64,000 nucleotides of DNA, taken from assembly GCA_021799495.1 (NCBI GenBank), contig JAJZAI010000003.1, positions 1 through 64,000 of the forward strand, written 5' to 3'. The notes below the pieces were generated by a model. The model searched no databases. It was not told the origin of the DNA and saw only the letters and a program-made list of their open reading frames with translations. The translations under genes and the position numbers were made by a program. This DNA is from Deltaproteobacteria bacterium (GTDB taxonomy: Bacteria > Desulfobacterota > Binatia > Binatales > Binataceae). Shown here one piece after another: positions 8,808 to 17,637 of this stretch; position 1 is the first letter of the stretch, and each line of letters starts with the position of its first letter.

Positions 8808-9692
8808 ATGCGGCTGGGTCTCGCGCAGTCGCGCCGCGCGGCGCGCGAGCTTATCGAATCAGGCCGGGTGCGGGTCAACGGGCGGCGCGGGCGCAAGGGC
8901 GAGATGGTCGCCCCCGGCGACGCGGTCGAGATTGCGCCGGTTGCCGAAACGCCGGCGATTGTGCCCGCGGCCGACGCCGGATTGGCGGTTCTTTACGAAG
9001 ACTCCGACCTTTTGATTATCGCCAAACCGGCGCCGATGGCCTGCTACCCGCTGCGTCCTGGAGAGACCGGCACGGTGATGAACGCGGTCGCCGCCCGCTT
9101 TCCGGAGACCGCCGAAGCCGGACCGAAACCGGTCGAGGGCGGACTGATCCATCGGTTGGACAACGGCACTTCGGGCGCGCTGATGATCGCGCGCAATCGA
9201 GGCGCGCACGCGATGCTGCGCGCGGCGCTCAAAAACGGCGCAATCGCGCGGCGCTATCATGCGCTGGTCGCGGGAACGATCGAACGGCCGCTGCGGATCG
9301 ACGCGCCGATCGCGCATCATGCGAAGAATCCGCGGCGGATGGTCGCCGTTCATGGCGCTTCGCCGGCCAGATCAGCCGCCGGCGCGTATCGATCAAATCC
9401 GCGCATCGCGCTGACCGCCATTACGCCGTTCAGGAGAATCGGCGGTTTTACTTTGGTTGAAGCGGCGCCGGCGACCGGCGTTCGCCATCAGATTCGCGTG
9501 CATCTGGCGAGCGCGGGATTCCCAATCGCCGGCGATGAACTATACGGCGGCCCGCAAGCGCTTTGGCTCGTGCCGGGACGCTTCTGGCTGCATCTGGCGG
9601 AACTTGAACTCACGGCTCCCGGCGGCGCTTTCGTGCGTGTTTCGGCGCCTTATCCGGCCGATCTGGAATCCGCTTTATCCGGCGCCGCGTGA
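8808..9692 (+). CDS. RluA-family pseudouridine synthase with S4 domain
   Basis: RNA pseudouridine synthase that isomerises specific uridines in rRNA or tRNA. An N-terminal S4 RNA-binding domain (RRAARELIESGRVRVNGR) is followed by the catalytic domain with GGLIHRLDNGTSGALMIA, whose HRLD motif holds the catalytic Asp. The C-terminus has the usual VRHQIRVHLAS...GDELYGG. The start is uncertain. ATG 8808 is reported, but the GGAGG before it is only three bases away, and family similarity (AERLDRRL) extends ~9 residues upstream. The only earlier in-frame ATG, at 8667, would overlap the preceding gene by 116 bases. It ends 20 bases from a convergent gene. Confidence 0.85.
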   Translation: MRLGLAQSRRAARELIESGRVRVNGRRGRKGEMVAPGDAVEIAPVAETPAIVPAADAGLAVLYEDSDLLIIAKPAPMACYPLRPGETGTVMNAVAARFPETAEAGPKPVEGGLIHRLDNGTSGALMIARNRGAHAMLRAALKNGAIARRYHALVAGTIERPLRIDAPIAHHAKNPRRMVAVHGASPARSAAGAYRSNPRIALTAITPFRRIGGFTLVEAAPATGVRHQIRVHLASAGFPIAGDELYGGPQALWLVPGRFWLHLAELELTAPGGAFVRVSAPYPADLESALSGAA

Positions 9693-9712
9693 GCTCGCGA
9701 CGGCCGCGCCAA

Positions 9713-10123
9713 TCAACCGTGGCCGTCGATATAGACGCGGCGATACTGGAACAGCCACTGGCCGTTGATCTTGCGCAATTCGTCCTGGTAACGACCGATC
9801 GCCTCGAGCGTGGCCTTGCCGTTCTTGCAGTGGAAGTATTCGAGATAGCATCCGCCCATCGCGGTGTCGCCATCGATCGTGAAGATGACATTGGTCATCA
9901 TGTGGCGGACCTGCGCGTCGCCGGCGGACTTCTTGTACATCTGGGTGAACTTGCGCAGTCCGTCATGGCCGGCGTGGCGGCCGAGCCGGGGGCTTTCGAA
10001 GACGCCGTCTTCGGCGAAGCATCGGATCCAATCGTCATGCGGGCCATGATCGATCGTGAAAGCATAACGCGCGTAGAGTTCGCGAATCTGCTCGCGGTCT
10101 TCCATCGTTCCGGTTAACGGCAT
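9713..10123 (-). CDS. SnoaL-like (NTF2 fold) protein
   Basis: A 136-residue protein of the SnoaL/NTF2-like superfamily, a cone-shaped fold used by small dehydratases, isomerases, cyclases and ring-hydroxylating beta subunits. The family pattern is visible: IRELYARYAFTID, DDWIRCFAEDGVFES, a central GHDGLRKF, then VIFTIDGDTAMGGCYLEYF and the GRYQDELRKINGQWLFQYR end. The ATG at 10123 was chosen over 10168 because GGGGAGAA precedes it. It lies downstream of a CoA-transferase gene on the same strand (66-base gap), so a joint catabolic operon is plausible. Substrate unknown. Confidence 0.85.
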   Translation of the reverse strand: MPLTGTMEDREQIRELYARYAFTIDHGPHDDWIRCFAEDGVFESPRLGRHAGHDGLRKFTQMYKKSAGDAQVRHMMTNVIFTIDGDTAMGGCYLEYFHCKNGKATLEAIGRYQDELRKINGQWLFQYRRVYIDGHG

Positions 10124-10189
10124 CGCTGATTTCTCCCCAAAATCATTTTCGCCACGCGCTCGCCGCAAATGCGGCGCTAACAGCGCAGT

Positions 10190-11407
10190 CTAAATTACAC
10201 CGCTCTCGCGCAATCGCGCGACGTCTTCCCACGAATAACCAAGCATCTCGGTCAGAATCATCTCGGTATTTTCGCCAAGCTCCGGCGCCCGGCCGCGCGG
10301 ATTGCCGGGCGTTTTGCTGAGCATGATCGGAACGCCGACGACCTTGGTCGGGCCGATTTCAGGATGGTCGTAAGCAACGATGTAATCGTTGGCGAGGGCC
10401 TGTTCGTCGTCCGGCAGATCGTCGATCGAGTTGACTCGCGTGTAAATGAAATCGCCGCCGCGCTTGAGGATGCCCATCCATTCGTCGCGGGTCTTGCGCG
10501 CGAACGCCTGATCGAGGATGGCCACGAGCTCGCGGTGGTTCTTGCCGCGCGCGCGGATCGAATTGAAGCGCGCGTCGTCGATCAGTTCCGGCATCTCGAG
10601 CGCGGCGCAAAAATCTTTCCAGTAGCGGTCGGTCTGCAGCATCCCGAGACTCAGCCACTTGCCGTCGGCGCATCGATAGTGGTTCCAGAGCGGATTGTAG
10701 GCGTCATCGCGGGTCGAACGCGGGAACTCGTGGCCGAGAATGGTGCGGCTGGCGACGTTCAAGCCCTGCAGCGCGATCATCGAGCCGAGATGCGAGGCGT
10801 TGACCTCCTGCCCGACGCCGTGGCGTTCGCGCGCGACCAAAGCGGTCATCACGCCGTAAGCCAGCATGATCGCGCCCATCTGATCGGCGATTCCGCCGGT
10901 CAGATAGATCGGCTCGTCGGTCGTGACGCTCGCGATGTTCATGATCCCCGAGCGGGATTGCGCCAGATAATCGAAAGAAGGCTCGCCACTGTCGGGACCG
11001 TTCGGTCCGTAGCCGGACGAGCTGGCGTAGATTATCCGCGGATTTCGTTTCGATAACTCAGCATAGCCCAAGCCGAGACGGTCGGCGACGCCCTTGCGGA
11101 AGTTCTGTACGAAAACGTCGGATTTTTCCGCAAGCCTGTACATCACCTCGCGGGCCTCAGGCTTGCTCAAATCAAGCGTAAGGCTCTGTTTATGGCGATT
11201 ATTCGCTTCGAAATAAAAATTATGGCCGCTCTTCGCGGTCGCGGCCGAGCCGCCAATGGCGAAGATTGCCCGTCCCGGGTCGCCCTTGTCGCGCTCTTCG
11301 ATCTTGATTACCTCGGCGCCGAGATCGGCAAGCATCGTGGTGGCGACCGGCCCTTGCTGCCAAATCGTCCAATCGATGACCCGAATACCCTTAAGCGGTG
11401 CGTCCAT
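10190..11407 (-). CDS. family III CoA-transferase (CaiB/BaiF type)
   Basis: A 405-residue CoA-transferase that would move CoA between organic acids, activating a carboxylic acid for degradation. The N-terminus GIRVIDWTIWQQGPVATTML with ADLGAEVIKIEE is diagnostic. The motif SFDYLAQSRSGIM holds the Asp that forms the aspartyl-CoA thioester in this family. Length is typical. It is the first gene of a probable two-gene operon with the SnoaL-like gene. It is one of three family III members in the window; substrates cannot be told from sequence. Confidence 0.92.
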   Translation of the reverse strand: MDAPLKGIRVIDWTIWQQGPVATTMLADLGAEVIKIEERDKGDPGRAIFAIGGSAATAKSGHNFYFEANNRHKQSLTLDLSKPEAREVMYRLAEKSDVFVQNFRKGVADRLGLGYAELSKRNPRIIYASSSGYGPNGPDSGEPSFDYLAQSRSGIMNIASVTTDEPIYLTGGIADQMGAIMLAYGVMTALVARERHGVGQEVNASHLGSMIALQGLNVASRTILGHEFPRSTRDDAYNPLWNHYRCADGKWLSLGMLQTDRYWKDFCAALEMPELIDDARFNSIRARGKNHRELVAILDQAFARKTRDEWMGILKRGGDFIYTRVNSIDDLPDDEQALANDYIVAYDHPEIGPTKVVGVPIMLSKTPGNPRGRAPELGENTEMILTEMLGYSWEDVARLRESGVI

Positions 11408-11527
11408 GCCCGCTCTATAACATAAATGCGGCCGAAGCGGATCGGCTGTGCGTACAATTTTCCGACACCCCGCCGAGGCTTGAGTCTGGCGGTTCGTGGT
11501 TTAAGCTGATGGAATCAGGACGCGCTG

Positions 11528-12247
11528 ATGCTGCGGTATTTGCTCAACTTCGTCTTTCCGCCTCGCTGCGCCGCATGCGGCGGGCGGCTGCCGCTCGAAT
11601 CCAATGAACGTGTCTGCTCGCCCTGTCTCGGCAAAATCGATCGTTTAAGCGAACCGCTATGCGCGGTCTGCGGAATTCCGATTGCCGCGGCGAGCGAATG
11701 GTGCGAGCGCTGCGCGGCGGCGCCGCCCCATTTCAGCCGGGCGCGGGCGATTGCGGCGTATCGCGACGGCGCGGGACGCGATGCGGGCGTTATTGGCGCG
11801 ATGATTCGGCGTCATAAATATGGCCTCGACCAATCCCTGGGCAGGGCATTGGCCGAATGTCTTGGCGCGGAACTGCCGCTCGACGGCGCCGGTTACGATT
11901 TAATAATTCCGGTGCCGCTCCATTCAGGCCGTCTGCGCTGGCGCGGTTTCAATCAGGCCGCGATGCTTGGACGGGCCGTGGCGCGGCGTATCGAACGTCC
12001 GATCGACGCAAGCAATCTAATGAGAATACGGGCGACTCCGCCGCAGACGGCGCGCACCCGCCGCGGACGCCGCGAAAACATCCGCAACGCCTTTGCCGTG
12101 CGCCGTCCGGCGCGAGTCGCGAATCGCAGCATCCTGCTGGTCGATGATGTGATGACGACCGGCGCAACGGCCGACGAATGCGCGCGCGTGTTGCTTCAGG
12201 CGGGCGCGCGGCGCGTTGACGTGCTGACGCTGGCGCGGGTGTTATGA
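11528..12247 (+). CDS. comF: ComF family phosphoribosyltransferase-like protein
   Basis: A 239-residue ComF/GntX-type protein. An N-terminal double zinc ribbon (CAACGG...CSPC and CAVCG...CERC) precedes a type I phosphoribosyltransferase domain with the PRPP-binding loop LLVDDVMTTGATADECARVL. ComF supports DNA uptake or single-strand processing in naturally competent bacteria, and in many species its role is unknown. No other competence genes are here. The start of the downstream methyltransferase overlaps its stop by four bases (ATGA), so this is the first gene of the plus-strand run to purN. Confidence 0.92.
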   Translation: MLRYLLNFVFPPRCAACGGRLPLESNERVCSPCLGKIDRLSEPLCAVCGIPIAAASEWCERCAAAPPHFSRARAIAAYRDGAGRDAGVIGAMIRRHKYGLDQSLGRALAECLGAELPLDGAGYDLIIPVPLHSGRLRWRGFNQAAMLGRAVARRIERPIDASNLMRIRATPPQTARTRRGRRENIRNAFAVRRPARVANRSILLVDDVMTTGATADECARVLLQAGARRVDVLTLARVL

Positions 12248-12813
12248 CCGCCGCGCGGAGGGAAGAATGGGAACGGCGCCATCGCGGAACGATCGCGGGA
12301 GCGCCGGAGCCGTCGGTCGCCGAGATGATCGCCGCGTTGCCGAGCGGGCCGGCGCTGGATATCGCGGCGGGAACGGGCCGCAATTCGCTCGCCCTGGCGC
12401 GCGCCAATTTTGCCGTCGTCGCCGTCGATTATTCGGCCCCAGCGCTGGAAGCGATAGCCCTTGCCAGCCGCGCCGAAAATCTTCCGATCGAACCCGTCAT
12501 GGCCGACTTGACGGCGGGCTTGCCGTTTCGCGCGCATAGCTTCGCGGCTGTGCTGAACGTGAATTTTCTTGAGCGGGAGCTCGTTCCCGATCTGATCCGC
12601 GTGCTCAGGCCGGGCGGCGCCCTGCTCTTCGATACGTTTCTGACCGACGAGGTTGGCGTTGGTCATTTGCGCGATCCGCGCTTTGCGCTCGGTCACTACG
12701 AGTTGCGGGAACTTCTCGGCGCGATGGAGCTGAGACGCTATCGTGAAGGCCTGGTCGAATATCCTGGCGGGCGGCGCGCATGGCGCGCGACAGCGCTCGC
12801 GTTTCGGCGGTAA
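12244..12813 (+). CDS. class I SAM-dependent methyltransferase
   Basis: A 189-residue Rossmann-fold methyltransferase. Motif I is seen as ALDIAAGTGRNSLALA, followed by VVAVDYSAPALEAIALAS, and the LRPGGALLFDTF strand after motif III. Closest in style to TehB-like or UbiE-like small-molecule methyltransferases. It overlaps comF by four bases and is followed eight bases later by purM, so it belongs to the same operon. Its substrate is not indicated by context. Confidence 0.88.
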   Translation: MTAARREEWERRHRGTIAGAPEPSVAEMIAALPSGPALDIAAGTGRNSLALARANFAVVAVDYSAPALEAIALASRAENLPIEPVMADLTAGLPFRAHSFAAVLNVNFLERELVPDLIRVLRPGGALLFDTFLTDEVGVGHLRDPRFALGHYELRELLGAMELRRYREGLVEYPGGRRAWRATALAFRR

Positions 12814-12820
12814 TCAGCGG

Positions 12821-13858
12821 ATGGCTAAGCGGCTGACCTACAAATCGGCGGGCGTCGATATCGATCTAAAAGAACGATTGATACCGCTGATTGGAAAAAT
12901 TGCGCGACGGACCGCCGGCGCCGGCGTGCTCGGTGGAATCGGCGGTTTCGGCGCGATGTTCGACCTTGGCGCCGCCGCAAAGCTACAAGCGCCGGTGCTG
13001 GTCGCCGGAACCGACGGCGTCGGCACTAAACTCAAGATCGCCTTTGCGACTGGCCGCCACGACACGATCGGCATCGATTGCGTGGCGATGTGCGTCAACG
13101 ACATCGTATGCCATAACGCGCGTCCGTTGTTTTTTTTGGACTATATTGGCTCAGGCAAGCTCGATTCGCGCGTCGCGCTGGCGATCGTCAAAGGCGTCGC
13201 GCGCGGATGTAAAATGGCCGGTATGGCGCTCGTGGGCGGCGAAACGGCCCAATTGCCGGGAATGTATGCGGCGGGCGAATATGATCTTGCCGGCTTTGCC
13301 GTCGGATTGGCGGAGCGCGCGAAAATCCCCAATCCGAGGGCGATTCGCGCGGGGGACGCGTTGATCGGAATTTCGTCGTCGGGCCTGCATTCGAACGGCT
13401 ATTCGCTGGCGCGCAAAGCTTTGCTCGAAATCGGCAAACTTAAGCTGAACAAACGAATCCCGGAGTTGGGATGCACGCTGGCGGAAGAATTGCTGCGGCC
13501 CACGAAAATCTATGCGCAGGCCGCCGTCGAACTCTTCGAGCGATTTCCGCTGCGCGGACTTGCAAACATCACGGGCGGCGGAATGATCGAGAATTTGCCG
13601 CGCGTGATGCCGCCGAAGCTCCGCGCCGTGATCCGCCGCGGCTCGTGGCCGCGCCAGCCGGTCTTCGACCTGATCGCGCGCGTCGGACAAATTCAGCAGG
13701 CAGAGATGGACCGCACCTTCAACAACGGAATCGGCATGGTCGCCGTTGCGCGGCCTGATTGCGCGGACGCGATAGTGCGCCATCTGCGGCTGCGGAAATT
13801 CGGTGCATACCTGATTGGCGAAATCCAGCGCGGGCAAAAAGGGGTGACGTTCGCATGA
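12821..13858 (+). CDS. purM: phosphoribosylformylglycinamidine cyclo-ligase (AIR synthase)
   Basis: PurM catalyses ATP-dependent ring closure of FGAM to AIR, step five of purine synthesis. The 345-residue length fits. Diagnostic segments: LTYKSAGVDIDL at the N-terminus, GVLGGIGGFGAMFDL, GTDGVGTKLKIA, CVAMCVNDIVCHNARPLFFLDY and GGETAQLPGMY. The ATG at 12821 was chosen because the family start matches there; an upstream in-frame ATG at 12743 would overlap the methyltransferase. Its stop overlaps the purN start (ATGA). Confidence 0.97.
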   Translation: MAKRLTYKSAGVDIDLKERLIPLIGKIARRTAGAGVLGGIGGFGAMFDLGAAAKLQAPVLVAGTDGVGTKLKIAFATGRHDTIGIDCVAMCVNDIVCHNARPLFFLDYIGSGKLDSRVALAIVKGVARGCKMAGMALVGGETAQLPGMYAAGEYDLAGFAVGLAERAKIPNPRAIRAGDALIGISSSGLHSNGYSLARKALLEIGKLKLNKRIPELGCTLAEELLRPTKIYAQAAVELFERFPLRGLANITGGGMIENLPRVMPPKLRAVIRRGSWPRQPVFDLIARVGQIQQAEMDRTFNNGIGMVAVARPDCADAIVRHLRLRKFGAYLIGEIQRGQKGVTFA

Positions 13859-14529
13859 ATGCCGCGCCGCTGCCGCCGGTGAAACTCGGCGTTCTGATTT
13901 CCGGCGAAGGCACGAATCTGCAGGCGATAATCGACGCGATCGCCGGCGGCGATTTGCGCGCCGAAATTCGCCTGGTGATTTCCAACAAAGCGTCGGCCGG
14001 AGGACTTGAGCGCGCCCGCCGGCACGGCATATCCGTCATGACGATCGATCATCGCGGCTACGCGAATCGACGCGATTTCGATCATGCGCTGGCCGAGGCA
14101 CTCCAGTCGCATGACGTGGAATTGGTCGTGTGCGCGGGTTTCATGAGATTGCTGTCTCCGGTGATGATCGACGCGTTCCGCGGACGGATCATGAACATTC
14201 ATCCCGCCTTGTGCCCGGCGTTCCCCGGCGTCAACGCGGTGCGGCAAGCTCTCGCATATGGTGCGCGATTCACGGGTTGCACCGTCTTCTTCGTCACCGC
14301 AGGAGTCGATGACGGTCCGATAATCGTGCAGGCGGTAGTGCCGGTTTTACAGGACGACGACGAGGCCGCCCTGGCCGCGCGAATCCACGCGGAAGAACAT
14401 CGCATCTACCCGCTGGCGATCCGCCTTTATCAGGAGAGGCGTTTGGAGATCGACGGCCGCATCGTACGGATTCGCGATTACGGGCATTCGGCCGCATCGG
14501 GAACGCTCGTGAATCCACGCCTGGATTGA
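13855..14529 (+). CDS. purN: phosphoribosylglycinamide formyltransferase
   Basis: PurN transfers a formyl group from 10-formyl-THF to GAR, step three of purine synthesis. The 224-residue protein shows KLGVLISGEGTNLQAIIDAI, the catalytic region LVVCAGFMRLLSP and MNIHPALCPAFPGVNAVRQA (catalytic Asn and His of the family), and TVFFVTAGVDDGPII with the conserved Asp. The canonical HPSLLPAFPG is HPALCPAFPG here. Translation is coupled to purM by a 4-base overlap, the usual purMN arrangement. Confidence 0.96.
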   Translation: MNAAPLPPVKLGVLISGEGTNLQAIIDAIAGGDLRAEIRLVISNKASAGGLERARRHGISVMTIDHRGYANRRDFDHALAEALQSHDVELVVCAGFMRLLSPVMIDAFRGRIMNIHPALCPAFPGVNAVRQALAYGARFTGCTVFFVTAGVDDGPIIVQAVVPVLQDDDEAALAARIHAEEHRIYPLAIRLYQERRLEIDGRIVRIRDYGHSAASGTLVNPRLD

Positions 14530-14532
14530 CGC

Positions 14533-15213
14533 ATGAAATTGACCGCGATCGTTCCGATGCTCAACGAGGAGCGCGTGATCGAGGCGACCTTGGAAGCGCT
14601 CCGCGGCGGCGCCCCGGATGCCGAGATAATCGCGGTTGACGGCGGGAGTTCCGATCGAAGCGCCGTCGCGGCGCGCGCGCGATGCGACCGGGTGATCGTT
14701 TCCGCGCGCGGCCGTGCGCGCCAAATGAATGCCGGCGCGGCGGCGGCGCGCGGAGACGTTCTGGTTTTCGTGCACGCCGACACTCTGGTTGGAGACGGGT
14801 TCGCGCGCGAAATCGCGGCCGCGCTGACGAACCCCGCGGTGATCGGCGGCCGCTTCGACGTTGCGTTCGACGAGTATGGCGGCGGCCTGCGGATGGTCGC
14901 GACGATGATCAATCTGCGCTCGCGGCTGATGCGATCGGCGACGGGCGATCAGGCGATCTTCGTGCGCCGGGATGCGTTTCTTCGGCTAGGCGGATTCGCG
15001 GAGATCGAATTGTGCGAAGACCTCGATTTCGTCCGCAGGATGAAACGTCTTGGCCGCCTGGCTTGCTTGCGCGCTACGGTGCGAACATCGTCGCGGCGAT
15101 GGCGGCGCGACGGCGTCGGGCGAACGATATTCCGCATGTGGCTGATCAAGGCTCTCTATTTCGTGGGTGCGCGGCCGGCGTGGCTGAAACGTCATTACGC
15201 GGATGCGCGATAA
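14533..15213 (+). CDS. TIGR04283-type family 2 glycosyltransferase
   Basis: A 226-residue GT-A glycosyltransferase. Features in order: AIVPMLNEERVIEATLEAL, EIIAVDGGSSDRS (nucleotide-binding), ARGRARQMNAGAAAARGDVL, VFVHADT (DxD-like), GDQAIFVRRDAF and a C-terminal membrane-associating segment WLIKALYFVGARP. This subfamily (radical-SAM/selenodomain-associated transferase 2) is often found with arsenosugar or selenium-related genes, none of which is seen here. It starts three bases after purN and ends just inside the glutaredoxin leader, so it is part of the run. Confidence 0.88.
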   Translation: MKLTAIVPMLNEERVIEATLEALRGGAPDAEIIAVDGGSSDRSAVAARARCDRVIVSARGRARQMNAGAAAARGDVLVFVHADTLVGDGFAREIAAALTNPAVIGGRFDVAFDEYGGGLRMVATMINLRSRLMRSATGDQAIFVRRDAFLRLGGFAEIELCEDLDFVRRMKRLGRLACLRATVRTSSRRWRRDGVGRTIFRMWLIKALYFVGARPAWLKRHYADAR

Positions 15214-15277
15214 AATCGCGATGAAGACCTTGATGGCGCGCCGCGCGCGCGAAAGAATTGAAGCCAGAGGAGCTGAC

Positions 15278-15541
15278 GTGGCGAAAGTCGAAGTCTATAC
15301 GACAAGCTACTGCCCGTACTGCGTGCGCGCGAAATCTTTGTTGCGCGCCAAGGGCGTGGATTTTACCGAAATTGACGTGACCGGCGATCCGGAGTTGCGC
15401 GAGCGGATGGTGGAATTGTCCGGCGGGAGGCGGACGGTGCCGGAGATTTTCATCAACGGGAAAATAATCGGCGGATACGACGAGATGCGCGCGCTCGATC
15501 TCCAGGGAAAATTGGACAGCCTGTTGGCGGAAGCGGGCTGA
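15278..15541 (+). CDS. grxC: glutaredoxin 3
   Basis: An 87-residue glutaredoxin with the dithiol active site CPYC in TTSYCPYCVRAKSLL, then RRTVPEIFINGKIIGGYDEM, the glutathione-binding TVP and GG elements. It reduces protein disulfides and glutathione mixed disulfides. The GTG at 15278 was chosen because AGAGGAG stands just before it and the family fold begins AKVEVYTT. Upstream in-frame ATGs (15203, 15221) would add a basic, non-homologous leader. A glutathione system is supported by the glutamate-cysteine ligase at 17638 and the GST at 47715. Confidence 0.94.
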   Translation: MAKVEVYTTSYCPYCVRAKSLLRAKGVDFTEIDVTGDPELRERMVELSGGRRTVPEIFINGKIIGGYDEMRALDLQGKLDSLLAEAG

Positions 15542-15572
15542 ACCAGCCCGGCCAACGCGAAGAATCGATAAC

Positions 15573-15863
15573 ATGCCTGACGAGTACGACAGCGAGCGAT
15601 TCCCCGAGAATTTCTACACGGGTCTCATCGTACTATTGGATCGCTCGCGCGGCCGTGGCGTGCTCCGCTCGCGAGGCGGACGGGAAATAGAATTTCAGTT
15701 CCCTTTCGTTTCCGTCGTTGGGGCTCCGCTTGGTCCCCGGTTTCCGGGAATCGAATTGATCCGCGAAGGCGACGAAGTCGGCTTCGACGTGGGATGGACA
15801 TCCCGCGGTTTGAGAGTCACGGCGATTAAGCCGGTGCGGCTTTCAGAACGGCAGGATTCCTGA
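15573..15863 (+). CDS. cold-shock/OB-fold-like small protein
   Basis: A 96-residue protein with a weak cold-shock-domain look: YTGLIVLLDRSRGRGVLRSR resembles the first strands, and GDEVGFDVGWTSRGLRVTAI resembles the end of a CSD with its V.F....G..A pattern. The aromatic RNP motifs are not clearly conserved, so nucleic-acid binding is inference. It follows glutaredoxin by 31 bases on the same strand and is the last gene of the run, convergent with glpK. Confidence 0.65.
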   Translation: MPDEYDSERFPENFYTGLIVLLDRSRGRGVLRSRGGREIEFQFPFVSVVGAPLGPRFPGIELIREGDEVGFDVGWTSRGLRVTAIKPVRLSERQDS

Positions 15864-15885
15864 CCTCCGCCCGCAAGGCAAAGCT

Positions 15886-17376
15886 CTACGCGCTCGGCCG
15901 GCTCAACGTGCGAGCGACCGCGTCGCGCCATCCGCTGAGCAGCCGTTCGCGTTCGGCGTCCGGCATTTTTGGCTCGAAGCGGCGCTTGACCTTTTGCAAC
16001 GCCGCGAATTCCCGCGGCGACCGCCAGATTCCAACGGCCATGCCAGCCAGCAATCCGGCGCCGAGCGCGGTCGTTTCGGTGATGACCGGACGCGCCACCG
16101 TGCGGCCAAGAATATCGGCCTGGAATTGCATCAGATAATTATTTGCCGCCGCGCCGCCGTCGGCGCGAAGTTCTGGAATCCGCTGGTTCGCATCGGCCTC
16201 CATCGCGGTCAGAACGTCATGAGTCTGGTACGCGATGCTGTCGAGGGCCGCTCTGACGAGGTCGGCGCGAGACGTGCCGCGCGTGAGTCCGAAGATCGCG
16301 CCGCGCGCGGCGCTGTCCCAGTAAGGCGCGCCCAATCCGACAAAGGCCGGCACCAGGTACGGCGAAGTCCGGTCGGCGCTTTTTTTCGCCAGTTTTTCAG
16401 TTTCGGCGGAACGCGAAATCAGTCCTAATTCGTCGCGCAGCCATTGCACGGCGGCGCCGGCGATGAAGACCGACCCTTCCAGCGCATAAGCCGGCTCTCC
16501 GGCCGAATCGAGCGCCGCCGTCGTCAGCAACCGATTCCGCGAGGCGATCCGGCGATTTCCCGTATGCATCAGCATAAAGGCTCCCGTGCCGTACGTGACC
16601 TTCGCCTCGCCCGCCCGAACGCATCCCTGGCCGAACAATGCCGCCTGCTGGTCTCCGATCGCCGCGCCGATCGGTATCGCGCGTTCGCAAATCGTACCCG
16701 CCGCCGCTTCGCCCAGCGGACCGCGCGACGCGACCACCCGCGGCAGCATCGCGGCCGGCGCGCCGAGCATTTCGATCATTTCAGAATCCCATTCGCGCCG
16801 TTCGAGATTGAGCAGCATCGTGCGGGAAGCGTTGGTGATGTCGGAGACAAACGAAGCGCCGCGCGTCAATTTGAATATCAGCCAGGATTCGATGGCGCCG
16901 AAGCAGAGCTCGCCGCGCACCGCGCGACGGCGCAGATCGGGCTCGTGGTCGAGCAGCCATTTGAGCTTCGTGCCCGAGAAATATGGATCGACGAGCAATC
17001 CGGTGCGCGCGGCTATTTCCGGTTCGCGCGGGCGCAGCGCGTGGCAGATTTCCTCGCCGCGCCGGCATTGCCATACGATCGCGCGATGCGCCGGGCGGCC
17101 GGATTTGCGTTCCCAGACGACGAAGGTTTCGCGTTGGTTCGCGATGCCGATGGCAGCGAGGTCAGCCGCGCGGACTCGGGCGCGTGCGATCGCCGCACGG
17201 CTGAGTTGCACCACGGATTTGTAAATCTGTTCCGGGTCGTGCTCGACCCAGCCGGGGCGCGGATAGAACTGGCGGATTTCGCCGTAGGCGCGCGACCGAA
17301 TCCGTCCCGATCCATCGATGACGAGCACGGTCGTTCCGGTGGTTCCCTGGTCGATTGCGAGCACGCTTTGCGGCAT
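15886..17376 (-). CDS. glpK: glycerol kinase
   Basis: GlpK phosphorylates glycerol to sn-glycerol 3-phosphate with ATP. A 496-residue FGGY-family sugar kinase of usual length. Motifs: LAIDQGTTGTTVLVID (phosphate 1), NQRETFVVWERKSGRP and AIVWQCRR (glycerol contacts), DPYFSGTKLKWLLDH, GDQQAALFGQGC, YGTGAFMLMHTG, and LRADGGAAANNYLMQFQADI near the end. GGAGGTTG lies eight bases before the ATG. No glpF or glpD is adjacent, so glycerol uptake and oxidation genes must be elsewhere. Divergent from the glutamate-cysteine ligase gene across a ~260-base intergenic region. Confidence 0.97.
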   Translation of the reverse strand: MPQSVLAIDQGTTGTTVLVIDGSGRIRSRAYGEIRQFYPRPGWVEHDPEQIYKSVVQLSRAAIARARVRAADLAAIGIANQRETFVVWERKSGRPAHRAIVWQCRRGEEICHALRPREPEIAARTGLLVDPYFSGTKLKWLLDHEPDLRRRAVRGELCFGAIESWLIFKLTRGASFVSDITNASRTMLLNLERREWDSEMIEMLGAPAAMLPRVVASRGPLGEAAAGTICERAIPIGAAIGDQQAALFGQGCVRAGEAKVTYGTGAFMLMHTGNRRIASRNRLLTTAALDSAGEPAYALEGSVFIAGAAVQWLRDELGLISRSAETEKLAKKSADRTSPYLVPAFVGLGAPYWDSAARGAIFGLTRGTSRADLVRAALDSIAYQTHDVLTAMEADANQRIPELRADGGAAANNYLMQFQADILGRTVARPVITETTALGAGLLAGMAVGIWRSPREFAALQKVKRRFEPKMPDAERERLLSGWRDAVARTLSRPSA

Positions 17377-17637
17377 CTGCGCAACCTCCTCCGCGCGGGC
17401 AGCTTAGACAACGCCGCGCAATTTCCACAAGCGCCATAATTCCATAAAGGAAATCGCGGTCTCCGGCTTTCGCATCCAGCCCGTGCGACGATTCAAATGC
17501 GATAAATCGCCGCCGCCGCATCCCCGGCGGGCGTCTTGCGAAATAATTGCGGCAAAGCCATTATAGGCGCGCAATTCGACCGCCGGTTGTGTAATGAAAC
17601 CGGCCGATTATCGTCACGCCACCGCGGCGTAAACTTC